Source of the DNA: Chryseolinea soli
GTDB taxonomy: Bacteria > Bacteroidota > Bacteroidia > Cytophagales > Cyclobacteriaceae
DNA length: 64,000 nucleotides
Direction: 5' to 3'
Assembly: GCF_003589925.1 (NCBI RefSeq)
Contig: NZ_CP032382.1
Coordinates: forward strand, 868,001 to 932,000
Shown: positions 1 through 8,677 of the stretch, one piece after another
Numbering within the stretch: the first letter of the stretch is position 1
Layout: each line of letters starts with the position of its first letter
Program-made: the position numbers and the translations under genes
Notes under the pieces: model-generated
What the model was told of the DNA's origin: nothing
What the model saw: only the letters and a program-made list of their open reading frames with translations
Database searches by the model: none

Positions 1-908
1 GCATGGTCTTTGGCTATCTCGAAGGGCGGCGGTTCACGGAAGTGCTGGGCGCCGGACTTTCCGTGAGTTTCATTTTTTCGGCCGGCTTTGCCAAATCGAT
101 TGGTGGCTTTATCATTCGCGACTGGAGTGTTTCCGAAACATGGATGCCCTTTGTCACCTGCTGTCTCTTCCTGGTGCCGTTGTTGATTTTCCTGTACTTA
201 CTGGACAAACTCCCTCCACCTTCTGCGGAAGACGAACAGTTGCGCACGCGTCGCCAGCCCATGAATGCCGCCGAGCGCTCGCAATTTATCTTCACCTTCT
301 GGCCCGGCATCGTACTGTTCACCCTAAGCTACATGCTGCTCACGGCCTTCCGCGACTTTCGCGACAACTTCTCCGCAGAAGTGTGGCGCGCCCTGGGTCA
401 AGGGAATTCACCCGAGATCTTTACCACGACCGAAGTCCCCGTCTCGATCATCGTGCTCGTCGTGATGGGCAGCATCATGATCATCAAGAGTAACAAGCTT
501 GCGCTGATGGTCAATCACATCATCATCTTTTTTGGCATGGCTCTCATTGGTGTCAGCACGCTGCTCTTCCAGCACCAGTTGATCTCTCCTACCTTGTGGA
601 TGATCCTGATCGGGCTTGGATTGTACCTGGGTTATGTTCCGTTCAACAGCATCTTTTTCGATCGGATGCTGGCCACCTTTCAATATGTGGGCACGGTAGG
701 ATTCATCATGTATGTAGCCGATTCGTTCGGATACCTCGGCAGTGTGAGCGTGTTGTTCTTCAAGGAATTCGGCTACGCAACGGTAGGATGGCTCGACTTT
801 TTTATTTCGTGTGCCTATATTATCTCGGCGGCGGGCTGTTTGCTTATCGGTGGGTCGATGCTTTATTTTCACCTGAAGCACCGGCAGTGGAAGATGCAAA
901 GCGCTTAG
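1..908 (+). CDS. DUF5690 family membrane transporter (5' end outside window)
   Basis: C-terminal about 300 residues of a multi-pass membrane protein that I recognise as DUF5690, a relative of the MFS carriers. The visible part begins at a YLEGRR motif, which in this family lies at the end of the first half-domain, so roughly 120-130 residues are missing upstream and the ATG at position 3 is probably internal. About eight hydrophobic segments follow; conserved features include PMNAAERSQF, the TAFRDFRDNF stretch and YVPFNSIFFDR. DUF5690 genes are commonly found with phosphonate-degradation genes, and here the gene is followed by a phosphonatase-like hydrolase and a PhnZ-like oxygenase. Uptake of an organophosphonate is therefore a reasonable inference, but the substrate is unknown. 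Its stop overlaps by 4 bases the end of the convergent gene at 905-1486. Confidence 0.8.
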   Translation, partial: MVFGYLEGRRFTEVLGAGLSVSFIFSAGFAKSIGGFIIRDWSVSETWMPFVTCCLFLVPLLIFLYLLDKLPPPSAEDEQLRTRRQPMNAAERSQFIFTFWPGIVLFTLSYMLLTAFRDFRDNFSAEVWRALGQGNSPEIFTTTEVPVSIIVLVVMGSIMIIKSNKLALMVNHIIIFFGMALIGVSTLLFQHQLISPTLWMILIGLGLYLGYVPFNSIFFDRMLATFQYVGTVGFIMYVADSFGYLGSVSVLFFKEFGYATVGWLDFFISCAYIISAAGCLLIGGSMLYFHLKHRQWKMQSA

Positions 909-1486
909 TGTCTGGCCAGCGTTCCGGCAACTTGGGTGTGATTGTAGTATTCAATGATCCGGATGGCTTGTGCTGCATCGGTGGGATCTAATCGGTTTGC
1001 CGAAACAAAGTCCGCCAACAGGCTACCGGAAGAGGATAACAAAGAAGGATAAATATCTTTGTTAAACCGATCCAGCTTGGTCAACGCATTTTCCTGTTGC
1101 ACAAAGTATACATAGTCGTGGGCATCCGCGCCCTTACTGCGCGACTTGATAAACGGCAGGCGACGAACCACATTGACTTTGCCATAGAGCACCACCTCAT
1201 AAAAATGTTGCGGGGCGCGCGGGTTTTCGTTTTCCTTTAGCGATACAAACTTGCGATTGATGTTTTCGTCGGCATCATAGAAATAGAGCGACAAAATTTT
1301 ATGCGCGGGCAAGACCAGGCAGCTATCGGCCGTCCTCAGCAACACCAGGTCAAAGCCGGGCTCCATCGCAATCTTGCCGGTGAGCACGTTGCGTGATGCC
1401 AACACCACCGAGCCATCGTGCCACTCGAGGTCCCGGGCGGCGAGCGGGGTGGTCAACACCAATAAAACGAAGAATAGCTTTTTCAC
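905..1486 (-). CDS. Secreted protein of unknown function
   Basis: A 193-residue protein with a clear signal peptide (residues 1-17, MKKLFFVLLVLTTPLAA). The mature part opens with a short beta-rich segment (WHDGSVVLASRNVLTGKI), suggestive of the small barrel-like repeats seen in many Bacteroidota exported proteins, and ends in an alpha-helical region. I do not recognise a named family and see no catalytic motif. It lies on the opposite strand to the DUF5690 gene, shares 4 bases with that gene's end, and is 49 bp downstream of the phosphonatase-like gene on the same strand, so it may be co-transcribed with it. Confidence 0.7.
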   Translation of the reverse strand: MKKLFFVLLVLTTPLAARDLEWHDGSVVLASRNVLTGKIAMEPGFDLVLLRTADSCLVLPAHKILSLYFYDADENINRKFVSLKENENPRAPQHFYEVVLYGKVNVVRRLPFIKSRSKGADAHDYVYFVQQENALTKLDRFNKDIYPSLLSSSGSLLADFVSANRLDPTDAAQAIRIIEYYNHTQVAGTLARH

Positions 1487-1535
1487 TTCACGTTACCTTG
1501 GGGTAACCTGAAGTTAATATTTTCTTAACACAAGA

Positions 1536-2228
1536 TCAACCGCGCGAGGGCAGAATATTCAACACTTCGGGGATATTTTCGATCAGGTGCGTGTAGAGTT
1601 CCTCTTGTAGGGCCTCGCGGGTGAAGGCGCCTGTAGTCACCCCGATAACCATGCCGCATCCGGCAGCATTCCCTTCCTGCAGGTCGGAAGCCGTGTCGCC
1701 TACCTTGGCCACGCGGGCGGCATCGGTGACGTGGGTCAGTTGCATGGCCCGGAAGATCAGGTCGGGATAAGGCCGGCCGCGCTCCACTTCGTCGCTGGTG
1801 ACGCTCCCGTCGATGAGGCCGCGCTCCTCCCATCCCAGTCTATCCAACAACGGGGCGGTGATGGCGCGATCAAACCCGGTGTCTACCACAACCTTCACGT
1901 TATTCGCTTTCAACTTGCGGAACGTTTCACTCACGCCCGGTTTCTCGCCTACGGAGGGATCGTTCCGGTAAAAGTCGATCATCGTCTTCACAAACGCGCG
2001 GTGGATCTGGTCTATCCAATCGTCGGTGATCTGCAGCGGTCCGGGATAGTTCTTTTCCAGCAGCTGGCGGATAGCCACGGGTTTGGGTATGCCCATCACG
2101 GCATTGGCATCTTCCAGGGAGATCGTGACATCGTGGGCCGCCAAGGCTTGCTGCAACACACGGTGAACGTCTTTGTTATCTTTTACAGTGGTGCCTGCCA
2201 GATCGAATACAACTAGGTCGATGGTCAT
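1536..2228 (-). CDS. Phosphonatase-like HAD hydrolase (PhnX-related)
   Basis: A 230-residue HAD-superfamily hydrolase. Motif I is DLAGTTVKD with the nucleophile Asp9 and the A-G-T form typical of phosphonoacetaldehyde hydrolases. Motif III/IV is KVGDTASDLQEGNAAGCG. The cap region carries MGIPK with Lys49, which lines up with the Schiff-base lysine of PhnX (MGxxK). It fits the 'phosphonatase-like hydrolase' group (TIGR03351) that occurs in phosphonate operons, and would break a C-P bond or a related phosphoester. It is divergent from the PhnZ-like HD gene at 2440, with 211 bp between them. Family assignment is confident; exact substrate is inferred. Confidence 0.85.
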   Translation of the reverse strand: MTIDLVVFDLAGTTVKDNKDVHRVLQQALAAHDVTISLEDANAVMGIPKPVAIRQLLEKNYPGPLQITDDWIDQIHRAFVKTMIDFYRNDPSVGEKPGVSETFRKLKANNVKVVVDTGFDRAITAPLLDRLGWEERGLIDGSVTSDEVERGRPYPDLIFRAMQLTHVTDAARVAKVGDTASDLQEGNAAGCGMVIGVTTGAFTREALQEELYTHLIENIPEVLNILPSRG

Positions 2229-2414
2229 AGATTTTGAAATTATCCAGCAAAGTAAGGCCTCAAAAATAGGCGGGAATAGAAATGCATGTGAAGATTTCTT
2301 TATGTTTTACTTATACTAAACAAAGTTAACATCGCCCACAGAAGGCCATTGCCCGGGAATTCGGCTTAAAAAAGACCGTCTGAAAAGATAACCTGTCCGT
2401 AATATAAATGTATC

Positions 2415-2422
2415 TATTTTCG
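2415..2422 (+). promoter_or_regulatory. Possible -7 box for the HD oxygenase gene
   Basis: TATTTTCG matches the Bacteroidota -7 consensus TAnnTTTG at all but one position and lies 18 bp before the ATG at 2440. No clear -33 TTG was found at the usual distance, so this is a weak call. Confidence 0.3.
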
Positions 2423-2439
2423 GGTGAATCCTCGCCCCC

Positions 2440-3012
2440 ATGGAAACAACGCTCGATCCCGTCGTTGAAGAAGTGCTAGACCTCTATCGCACGTATGGCA
2501 CCGTCTGCCACCGCGATGCCCTGTCACCGCTGGAACACATGTTGCAAACCGCACAATGCGCCATCGCAGCCGGAGCTTGCAACGAGATGGTGCTCGCGGC
2601 ATTCTTTCACGACATCGGCCGGCTTTGCGTGATGCCCTGCGATCTCCACGGCCATGGACGAAAAGGCCATGAGAAGATCGGCGCCGATTTTCTTCGACAC
2701 TGCGGCTTCCCCGAAAGACTGGCGCGATTGGTCGAAGGCCATGTTCAGGCAAACCGATACCTGAGTTTCTCTTGCTGCGAATATTACAACACGCTAAATG
2801 AGGCCAACCGGAAAGCGCTGGAATGTCAAGGTGGCCCGATGTCGCGGGGAGAAGCGCGGGCTTTTGAACAGGACCCTTTCTTTCAGCAATATGTTTTACT
2901 ATGCCGCTGGGACGCACAGGCAACAAATTTGAATATGCCGCTGATCGATTGGGAAGAAATACGGATGCGGATGGAAACGGCACTACTTGACCACGCGCTG
3001 GGCCGTCTGTAG
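2440..3012 (+). CDS. PhnZ-like HD-domain oxygenase for phosphonate breakdown
   Basis: A 190-residue HD-fold protein matching the 'phosphonate degradation operons associated HDIG domain protein' family (TIGR03276), which includes the mixed-valence di-iron oxygenase PhnZ. The six expected metal ligands can be placed as His33 (LEHMLQ), His57-Asp58 (FHDIG), His77 (GHEKIG), His101 (EGHVQANRYL) and Asp158 (RWDAQA), with spacing close to PhnZ. Also conserved are ECQGGPMS and the FEQDPFF segment. PhnZ cleaves 2-amino-1-hydroxyethylphosphonate to glycine and phosphate after hydroxylation by PhnY; no PhnY-like gene is in the window. The tyrosine that caps the iron site in PhnZ seems to be missing: the aligned stretch reads V-C-H-R-D. 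So the fold and metal site are secure but the substrate could differ. Confidence 0.85.
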   Translation: METTLDPVVEEVLDLYRTYGTVCHRDALSPLEHMLQTAQCAIAAGACNEMVLAAFFHDIGRLCVMPCDLHGHGRKGHEKIGADFLRHCGFPERLARLVEGHVQANRYLSFSCCEYYNTLNEANRKALECQGGPMSRGEARAFEQDPFFQQYVLLCRWDAQATNLNMPLIDWEEIRMRMETALLDHALGRL

Positions 3013-3210
3013 TGTATCGGGTCTTCGTCGGTTTTCTTAAGGCGCCGGGATTCCCCACCTTAATTCATAGAAACAAATAATCCATTTCAAATCCTGAAAA
3101 GCGAGGACTCAAAAAACGGCCTCCCAGCATCTCTCCGTTGGATTGCGATGAGATCAAAAATTGCCACAGGGAATGCCAAAAATGTCTCAAAATACTGTGG
3201 GTCACCCCGG

Positions 3211-3218
3211 TAATTTTG
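3211..3218 (+). promoter_or_regulatory. -7 promoter box of the single-domain response regulator
   Basis: TAATTTTG is an exact match to the Bacteroidota consensus TAnnTTTG, 25 bp before the start codon at 3243. The -33 element is not obvious. Confidence 0.45.
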
Positions 3219-3242
3219 TAAGTTTAAGTAAACCCATTTCCC

Positions 3243-3665
3243 ATGCACCTCCCCGGGCCGGTAGTATTGATCGACGATGACAAGGACGACCAGGCCATAT
3301 TGGTGGAAGTGCTGCAACAACTGGGGATCGGCGAAGTCCGGTTGTTTGACAACTGCCCCGACGCGCTTGAATTCCTGAAACATACCCCGGAGAAACCCTT
3401 CGTGATCCTTTGTGACATAAACCTTCCCCGCATGAACGGCCTGGAATTCAGAAGGGAGATCAACGAAAGCGAATACCTGCGCCAAAAGAGCATCCCGTTT
3501 GTTTTCCTGAGCACATCGGCCATGCCAGAGCAGGTGAATGAGGCCTACACGCTCACCGTCCAGGGTTTCTTTTTAAAACAATTTTCCATGCAGGGAATGC
3601 AAGCCACCTTGAATTGCATCATGGAATATTGGTTGGCCTGCGTTCATCCGAATGCTTTGAAATAG
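3243..3665 (+). CDS. Single-domain response regulator (receiver only)
   Basis: A 140-residue CheY-like receiver with no output domain. The acidic pocket is Asp11-Asp12-Asp13 (LIDDDKDD), the phospho-acceptor is Asp58 (LCDINLPRMNG), the Ser/Thr switch is in FLSTSA (Ser89) and the conserved lysine is Lys111 (FFLKQFS). The receiver type with a DDDxDD start is very common in Cytophagales and often works with an unlinked histidine kinase. No kinase is adjacent, so its partner is unknown. Confidence 0.85.
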   Translation: MHLPGPVVLIDDDKDDQAILVEVLQQLGIGEVRLFDNCPDALEFLKHTPEKPFVILCDINLPRMNGLEFRREINESEYLRQKSIPFVFLSTSAMPEQVNEAYTLTVQGFFLKQFSMQGMQATLNCIMEYWLACVHPNALK

Positions 3666-3713
3666 ACCAGGAGGCCACAAAACCAAAAGCTTTTCCAAAT
3701 AGACTTTCCGGAT

Positions 3714-6122
3714 CTATTCCATTCGCAGAATCGTTGCCGGATTGAGCTTTGCTGCTTTTATGGCCAGCGCTCCGACCGTGAACCAGGCTACCAGCAAGGT
3801 GAGCAGCGCGGCCGTCAAGAAGTACCACGGCTCGAGGGCAATGCGAAACGCAAAGCTGCTGAGCCACTGCGACGCCAGGACATAGCTCAACGGCAGCGCG
3901 ATGAGAATGGCTGCCGCCACGATTTTGGCAAACTCTCCCGACAGCAAGTACACAATGCCCGCCACCGAAGAACCTAACACTTTTCGGATCCCGATCTCTT
4001 TCATGCGGCGTTCGGCTGTGTAGGCGGCCAGGCCAAACAACCCCAGGCAGGAAATCAACATAGCGATGCCGGCAAAATAACGCGACAGCCGGGCCACGCG
4101 CTCCTCGGAAGCGTACAGCTTTTGATAGTCATCGTCCATGAAGCGGTAAGTAAAGGGCAAGCCTTCGTTGAAGCTCTGGTAGTACTGCCTGATCTTTTCG
4201 AGGGTGACCGGCTCTGTACCGGCCTTGATCTTTACGAGCACTTCCTGGTTGTCGCCCTCCTCCTCGGCCATGCGAAAGAAAAACGGTTTTACTTTTTCAT
4301 AGAGTGACTCGTAATGAAAATCTTTTACGATGCCGATGATCTGTTTTTTCTTTCCCCACATCACCACTGTCTTGCCCACAGGATCTTTCAGGTTCATGGC
4401 CGCGATGGCGGTTTCGTTAAAGATCACGTTGTCCTTATCGGAGCCGGATTGCCGGGAGAACGCGCGGCCTTCTTTCATCTTCAGATCCATCAATTCGATC
4501 AGCCCGTAGTCGGCATAGACCGCATCGAATTCGATACCCTGACCGGGTTGCTTTCCTTCCCAGTCAATGCCACCGCCGCCGCCGTTGTTGCCTAGAAAAT
4601 TTCCACCCATGCTGGAAGCATTCACTACACCGGGAATGCGTTTCACCTCCGTGATAAAAGCATCCATGTGTGCGCGCAGCTTGCCCTCGTTGGTGAAGAC
4701 GATGATATTGTCTTTGTTATACCCGAGGTTCTTTTTTTGGATGAATTCCATTTGTTTATAAACCACCAGCACCGACACGATGAGCAACAGCGCAATGCCA
4801 AACTGAAATACCACCAATCCCTTTCGCACCCATGACTCGCCCGTACTCGCATCCAGTTTGCCCTTCAGCACGGTTGCCGGGCGGAAACCCGAGAGATAGA
4901 ACGCCGGGTAGCTGCCCGCGAACACGCCCGTGAGCAGCGTAACAGCTACCATCGTCCACACCAGGCCAGCGGTGAAATGCAACGCGAGCCCCTTTCCCGT
5001 GATGTCGTTAAACACCGGCAACAACAACAACACCAGGCCCACCGCCAAAACCAGCGACAGCAGCGCCATGCATATGGATTCGCAGAGGTATTGGTATAGC
5101 AATGTTTGACGCGCCACGCCGATCGCCTTCTTAATGCCAATTTCTTTCATGCGTCGCGCGGCCTGGGCCGTCGACAAGTTCATGAAGTTGATACAAGCAA
5201 TGGCAAGAATAAACACCGCGATAATGGAAAACAGCTTCACATATTCGATGCGTCCACCGGAAGGCACACCATTGTCATAAGCGTTGTGCAAATATTTAGA
5301 AGAATAGGATTGCAAGAAAATGCGTCCCTCCCATTCCAGCCCTTCACTGCCATGGCGGGCTTTGTATTGGGCTTTGCTATAGTCCTTTATCTTCTCGTTG
5401 AATTGGACGATATCCGTCCCAGGTTTTAGGACAACGTAAGTATGCGACGAGTTACTTCCCCAATAGGCAAGACCAAAGCGTTCCCGAAAAGTGTCATAGT
5501 AAACCGCATGGGTAAATAAAATGTCAAACTGCCAGGTGGCGTTTTCCGGTGGAGATTGAAAAACACCGGCGATGGTATAGGCTCCGTTCAACTCTACATT
5601 CTCACCTTCCCAAGCCACGGTTTTGCCTACTATGTTTTCGGTGGTGTTGAATAATTTGAAGGCCAGCTTGTCGGATATGACAACACCGTATTTATCCTTC
5701 AACATGGCTTTCCTGTCGCCCTGCAGCACGGGGTAAGGGAGCACTTCGAAGAAATCTTTGTCAACATATTGCGGCCGCGCTTTCATGCGTTTCTCGCCGA
5801 CGCTTAAAATGCCCGGATCTCTTGCAATGGTGGCTACGCTATGCTCTACTTCAGGCATATCGTCCAGCAATGCAGCAGCCAACGGCGACGGTGTTTCTTC
5901 GCCCGTGCTGACCGTGCCATCGGCATTGGGATAGGTCTTTATCACCTGATACAGGCGGTCGTCGTTGTTGAATATGCGGTCGATGGCCAGTTCATCGCTC
6001 ACCCAAAGGTAAATGAGCAGTGCGCAAACCATGCCGCTGGAAAGGCCTGTCAGGTTGATGAGGAAGGAGCTTTTGAACCTTCTGAAATTGCGGAAGGACA
6101 GGAGGAGATAATGGTGCAACAT
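3714..6122 (-). CDS. ABC transporter permease, double FtsX/MacB type
   Basis: An 802-residue permease of the Bacteroidota 'FtsX-like permease family'. It starts with a cytoplasmic helix (LSFRNFRRFKSSF) and a first transmembrane segment (about 21-42), followed by a large periplasmic MacB_PCD domain. Two FtsX membrane blocks carry the repeated motif MKEIGIxKxxG, once near residue 330 and once near 705, with a second periplasmic domain between them. Eight membrane spans are expected. Proteins of this type normally work with a separate MacB/LolD-like ATPase in mechanotransmission or in exporting peptides, lipids or antibiotics; no ATPase gene is adjacent. Confidence 0.88.
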   Translation of the reverse strand: MLHHYLLLSFRNFRRFKSSFLINLTGLSSGMVCALLIYLWVSDELAIDRIFNNDDRLYQVIKTYPNADGTVSTGEETPSPLAAALLDDMPEVEHSVATIARDPGILSVGEKRMKARPQYVDKDFFEVLPYPVLQGDRKAMLKDKYGVVISDKLAFKLFNTTENIVGKTVAWEGENVELNGAYTIAGVFQSPPENATWQFDILFTHAVYYDTFRERFGLAYWGSNSSHTYVVLKPGTDIVQFNEKIKDYSKAQYKARHGSEGLEWEGRIFLQSYSSKYLHNAYDNGVPSGGRIEYVKLFSIIAVFILAIACINFMNLSTAQAARRMKEIGIKKAIGVARQTLLYQYLCESICMALLSLVLAVGLVLLLLPVFNDITGKGLALHFTAGLVWTMVAVTLLTGVFAGSYPAFYLSGFRPATVLKGKLDASTGESWVRKGLVVFQFGIALLLIVSVLVVYKQMEFIQKKNLGYNKDNIIVFTNEGKLRAHMDAFITEVKRIPGVVNASSMGGNFLGNNGGGGGIDWEGKQPGQGIEFDAVYADYGLIELMDLKMKEGRAFSRQSGSDKDNVIFNETAIAAMNLKDPVGKTVVMWGKKKQIIGIVKDFHYESLYEKVKPFFFRMAEEEGDNQEVLVKIKAGTEPVTLEKIRQYYQSFNEGLPFTYRFMDDDYQKLYASEERVARLSRYFAGIAMLISCLGLFGLAAYTAERRMKEIGIRKVLGSSVAGIVYLLSGEFAKIVAAAILIALPLSYVLASQWLSSFAFRIALEPWYFLTAALLTLLVAWFTVGALAIKAAKLNPATILRME

Positions 6123-6260
6123 AGGGATAGGGTCTTATCTGGTCAGAAAGACACCCGGACAAAGCAAAAGGTTGCATCATGAGGATCGCTTTTCCCACCG
6201 GTGCGTTGCCTTTCCCTTGGTTTTGGATGGGCCATGCAGGCCTTCGGGGCGTTTTTTTTG

Positions 6261-6267
6261 TAATTTG
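6261..6267 (+). promoter_or_regulatory. Probable -7 box of the OsmC gene
   Basis: TAATTTG is one base short of TAnnTTTG. A transcript from it would begin close to 6274-6278, which supports the internal ATG at 6321 as the real start rather than the GTG at 6276. Confidence 0.35.
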
Positions 6268-6320
6268 TTAACGACGTGCCAATGCGTCGAAAAAAATCTG
6301 TCACCTTAAACGTATGCCTC

Positions 6321-6722
6321 ATGATCATTTCGGCCACGATTCACAATCGCCGCGACACCAACGATATCATCGTTCAAACCGACAGCAACCGCAAGACGGT
6401 AAACATTCCCGGCAAGGCTGAAGGTTTCGGCTCTTCCATAAATGGAGGTGAATTGCTGCTCCTGGCACTGGCTACCTGTTTTTGCAACGATATATACCGC
6501 GAAGGGGCTCGTAAAAATATGGTGATCCAATCAGTCGATGTTACGGTCACCGGAACATTTGCCCGCGAGCACGAGTCCGCTACCGACATCACGTATCAAG
6601 TAAACGTGCAGGCGCCCGCACACTCTTCGCAGGAAATAAACGATCTTATCCGCTTCGTTGATTCCATTGCTGAAATACACAACACCTTAAGAAAAGGTGC
6701 ACAGGTGACGCTGAAGCTGTGA
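6321..6722 (+). CDS. OsmC family protein
   Basis: A 133-residue OsmC/Ohr-fold protein. I chose the ATG at 6321 because the coding sequence from there (MIISATIHN) starts like other OsmC proteins, while the 15 residues in front read like non-coding sequence. It contains the family block SSINGGELLLLALATCFCNDIYREG with Cys53 and Cys55; OsmC peroxidases use a cysteine at this position. The second cysteine of classical Ohr/OsmC (in a VCP-type motif) is absent, which fits the YhfA-like branch of uncertain activity. It is convergent with the operon that ends at 6843. Confidence 0.8.
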   Translation: MIISATIHNRRDTNDIIVQTDSNRKTVNIPGKAEGFGSSINGGELLLLALATCFCNDIYREGARKNMVIQSVDVTVTGTFAREHESATDITYQVNVQAPAHSSQEINDLIRFVDSIAEIHNTLRKGAQVTLKL

Positions 6723-6755
6723 ACCATCCCAATCCTCATGCACGAACGAAATGCC

Positions 6756-6810
6756 GTAAAAAACAAAACGTTCCCAGGCAGAAGATCTTTCTCCCCAGGA
6801 ACGTTTGTTG
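6756..6810 (-). terminator. Terminator at the end of the ECF-sigma operon
   Basis: Inverted repeat: on the minus strand AACAAACGTTCC pairs, with one bulge, with GGAACGTTTTGTT, and a T-rich run follows. It lies just after the stop of the COG4315 gene at 6843 and between two convergent genes. Confidence 0.7.
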
Positions 6811-6842
6811 CACTTTAAAAATATCCGGACGTTTCGCGCCGG

Positions 6843-7721
6843 CTAGTTCACCGGGGCTTCTACAGCATCCTTAATGCCTACTGGCCATATGCCGGGGCTC
6901 GGTACGCTCACGCCTTTGGTATCTCCGCGCACAGCGTCGTGACCGAAGTAATAAAGCGGCCAGCCTTTGTACGTAAGTTGTTTGGCACCCGATACATCGA
7001 TGGTACCGAACAGGGTTTTGTCAAGGACAGAGGGTAGACTGGCCAAGGTCTCGGTGTAGATAGGCCAGTTCGCATCGTGGGCACCATCGCCATTCGTGAA
7101 ATTATTTTTGTTCTTCTTGTCGACCGTAAAGGAATAGATCGCTCTGCCTTCTGCGTCGGTGAAGTAGGTCACGGCACCGTCGCCCAAGGTATAATCACCT
7201 TTGTAGTGATTTCCATCGAGTCCGATCAGCTGTGTCTTGCCCAGCATGATCGTGTAGTCGGGCTTGGCGACAAACCACACGCCGCCCACGGCTTCGCCGG
7301 TGGTTTGGTTGGCCGGTTCACGCGTTCCGTTCGGTGCATAGTAATACAGTGGCCAGCCTTTGTAGGTGAGCTGTTGTCCGGCGGCGGCGGTGATCGTGGC
7401 GAAATCGCTAAGCGTCAAACCGGTGCCTAACATTTCTGCTGTGAGTCCGTCTTGGAAAAAGATTGGCCAAGCGGTGGCGCATCCGCCCGTGCAGGTATTT
7501 TGACCGGCTACGTCGGTAGAGAAAAAGTATAGTGCGTTTCCATCGCCGTCGGTCAGGTAGTTACCGAGTGTGGCACTGTTGGAAAGTTTGATCTTTATGG
7601 TCGACGAGGGCTGAGCGTCGTCGCTCTTGCTACAACTCGCCGCAGCAAAGATGAGGCACAGCATGCCTAGCCGCGCGAAAGGGCTAAACAGGGTCTTGGA
7701 TACTTCTGATGTTGATTTCAT
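6843..7721 (-). CDS. COG4315-type repeat lipoprotein
   Basis: A 292-residue lipoprotein: signal peptide followed by a lipobox ending at Cys30 (AAASC). The mature protein contains two tandem copies of the 'secreted repeat' family (PF03640/COG4315), each with a Y(L/F)TDxxGxAxYxF motif and a TYKGWPLYY segment. The first copy also has a cysteine pair in NTCTGGCATAWP. The molecular function of the family is unknown; members recur next to cytochrome and redox genes. It is the last gene of the six-gene minus-strand operon starting with the ECF sigma factor, 68 bp after the DUF5777 gene, and is followed by a terminator. Confidence 0.85.
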   Translation of the reverse strand: MKSTSEVSKTLFSPFARLGMLCLIFAAASCSKSDDAQPSSTIKIKLSNSATLGNYLTDGDGNALYFFSTDVAGQNTCTGGCATAWPIFFQDGLTAEMLGTGLTLSDFATITAAAGQQLTYKGWPLYYYAPNGTREPANQTTGEAVGGVWFVAKPDYTIMLGKTQLIGLDGNHYKGDYTLGDGAVTYFTDAEGRAIYSFTVDKKNKNNFTNGDGAHDANWPIYTETLASLPSVLDKTLFGTIDVSGAKQLTYKGWPLYYFGHDAVRGDTKGVSVPSPGIWPVGIKDAVEAPVN

Positions 7722-7789
7722 GGATTGTTTTATTTAATGTGGAACATAGATTAAAAGACTGCTGAACTATAGACAGGAATTTTTTTGGA

Positions 7790-8668
7790 TCATTTTCTTT
7801 TCTTCAATTGGAAGGCACGCGTCACGTTGAAACCGAGATGGATGTCGCCGTCAAAGAAATCGCCGTCGGTCTCGGTGATGAAGGCGCGCTCGATCATGCC
7901 GCGGGTGTTGGTGAGCACGATCTGGAACACGTGACCACCCGTTTCGATGTCGATGGCAAAACCCAATGCATCTTTATAAGGCGTAGCCGCATCCGGGTTG
8001 ACACGGTAATAGTATTCCGCATTCAAGGAGACACTGCGCGAAACTTTTATTCTTCCTCCCACCCCAATGGCCACCTGATCGTTGGCACCCGTGTTGTCGG
8101 CAACGAAATTTTTATGGACGATGGTGGGCATGAGTTGCAGGGAAAAATTGGATGTGAATTTGCGCGCGATCAGCAACTGACCGGTGTAGGCCAACCGGTC
8201 GGAATTCTGAAACCCCTCCGGGGCATCTTCTTTCCGAGGGGAAGTCTGATACGCCGCGCTGCCAAAAGCCGTAACCGTGATCGGCATGCCATTCTGGCTT
8301 TGACGAAGCACTTTATATTTCAAGTAACTGTCGATGGTTTTATCGACCGAGTTGCGTCCCACGCCAACGCTGAGGTTGTTGGTAATGCCATACTCCAGCC
8401 CAATCCTCACAAACGCATCGTCGAGGCCAAACAACTCATAGGCACCTCCGTTGAGACGGCCGAAACGGTGCGCAAAAATAAACTCCAAGGTTCCAGCGCC
8501 TGTGGTCTCCACCGTGTGGCCATTCACCAGACGGCTGCCTTTAAAAGTTTGAGCGATATAGGCCGGGGCCGGTGTGTTTTTCTCCAATTCGCCCAGCAGG
8601 TCATCCTGCGCAGAGGCAAAGAGGGGCAATAGAAATAGGATCAACGCAAGGGTGTGGTTTTTCTTCAT
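7790..8668 (-). CDS. DUF5777 family outer-membrane beta-barrel protein
   Basis: A 292-residue protein with a signal peptide cleaved after FASA (residue 20). The rest is a run of alternating hydrophobic beta-strands, for example LEFIFAHRFG, FVRIGLEYGI and NLSVGVGR, ending in FQL plus a basic tail, as in a small outer-membrane barrel. I recognise it as DUF5777. In Bacteroidota, members lie beside YceI proteins and cytochromes, as here, where the yceI gene is only 9 bp upstream. Substrate or partner unknown. Confidence 0.82.
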   Translation of the reverse strand: MKKNHTLALILFLLPLFASAQDDLLGELEKNTPAPAYIAQTFKGSRLVNGHTVETTGAGTLEFIFAHRFGRLNGGAYELFGLDDAFVRIGLEYGITNNLSVGVGRNSVDKTIDSYLKYKVLRQSQNGMPITVTAFGSAAYQTSPRKEDAPEGFQNSDRLAYTGQLLIARKFTSNFSLQLMPTIVHKNFVADNTGANDQVAIGVGGRIKVSRSVSLNAEYYYRVNPDAATPYKDALGFAIDIETGGHVFQIVLTNTRGMIERAFITETDGDFFDGDIHLGFNVTRAFQLKKRK

Positions 8669-8677
8669 GGGGAGCGA

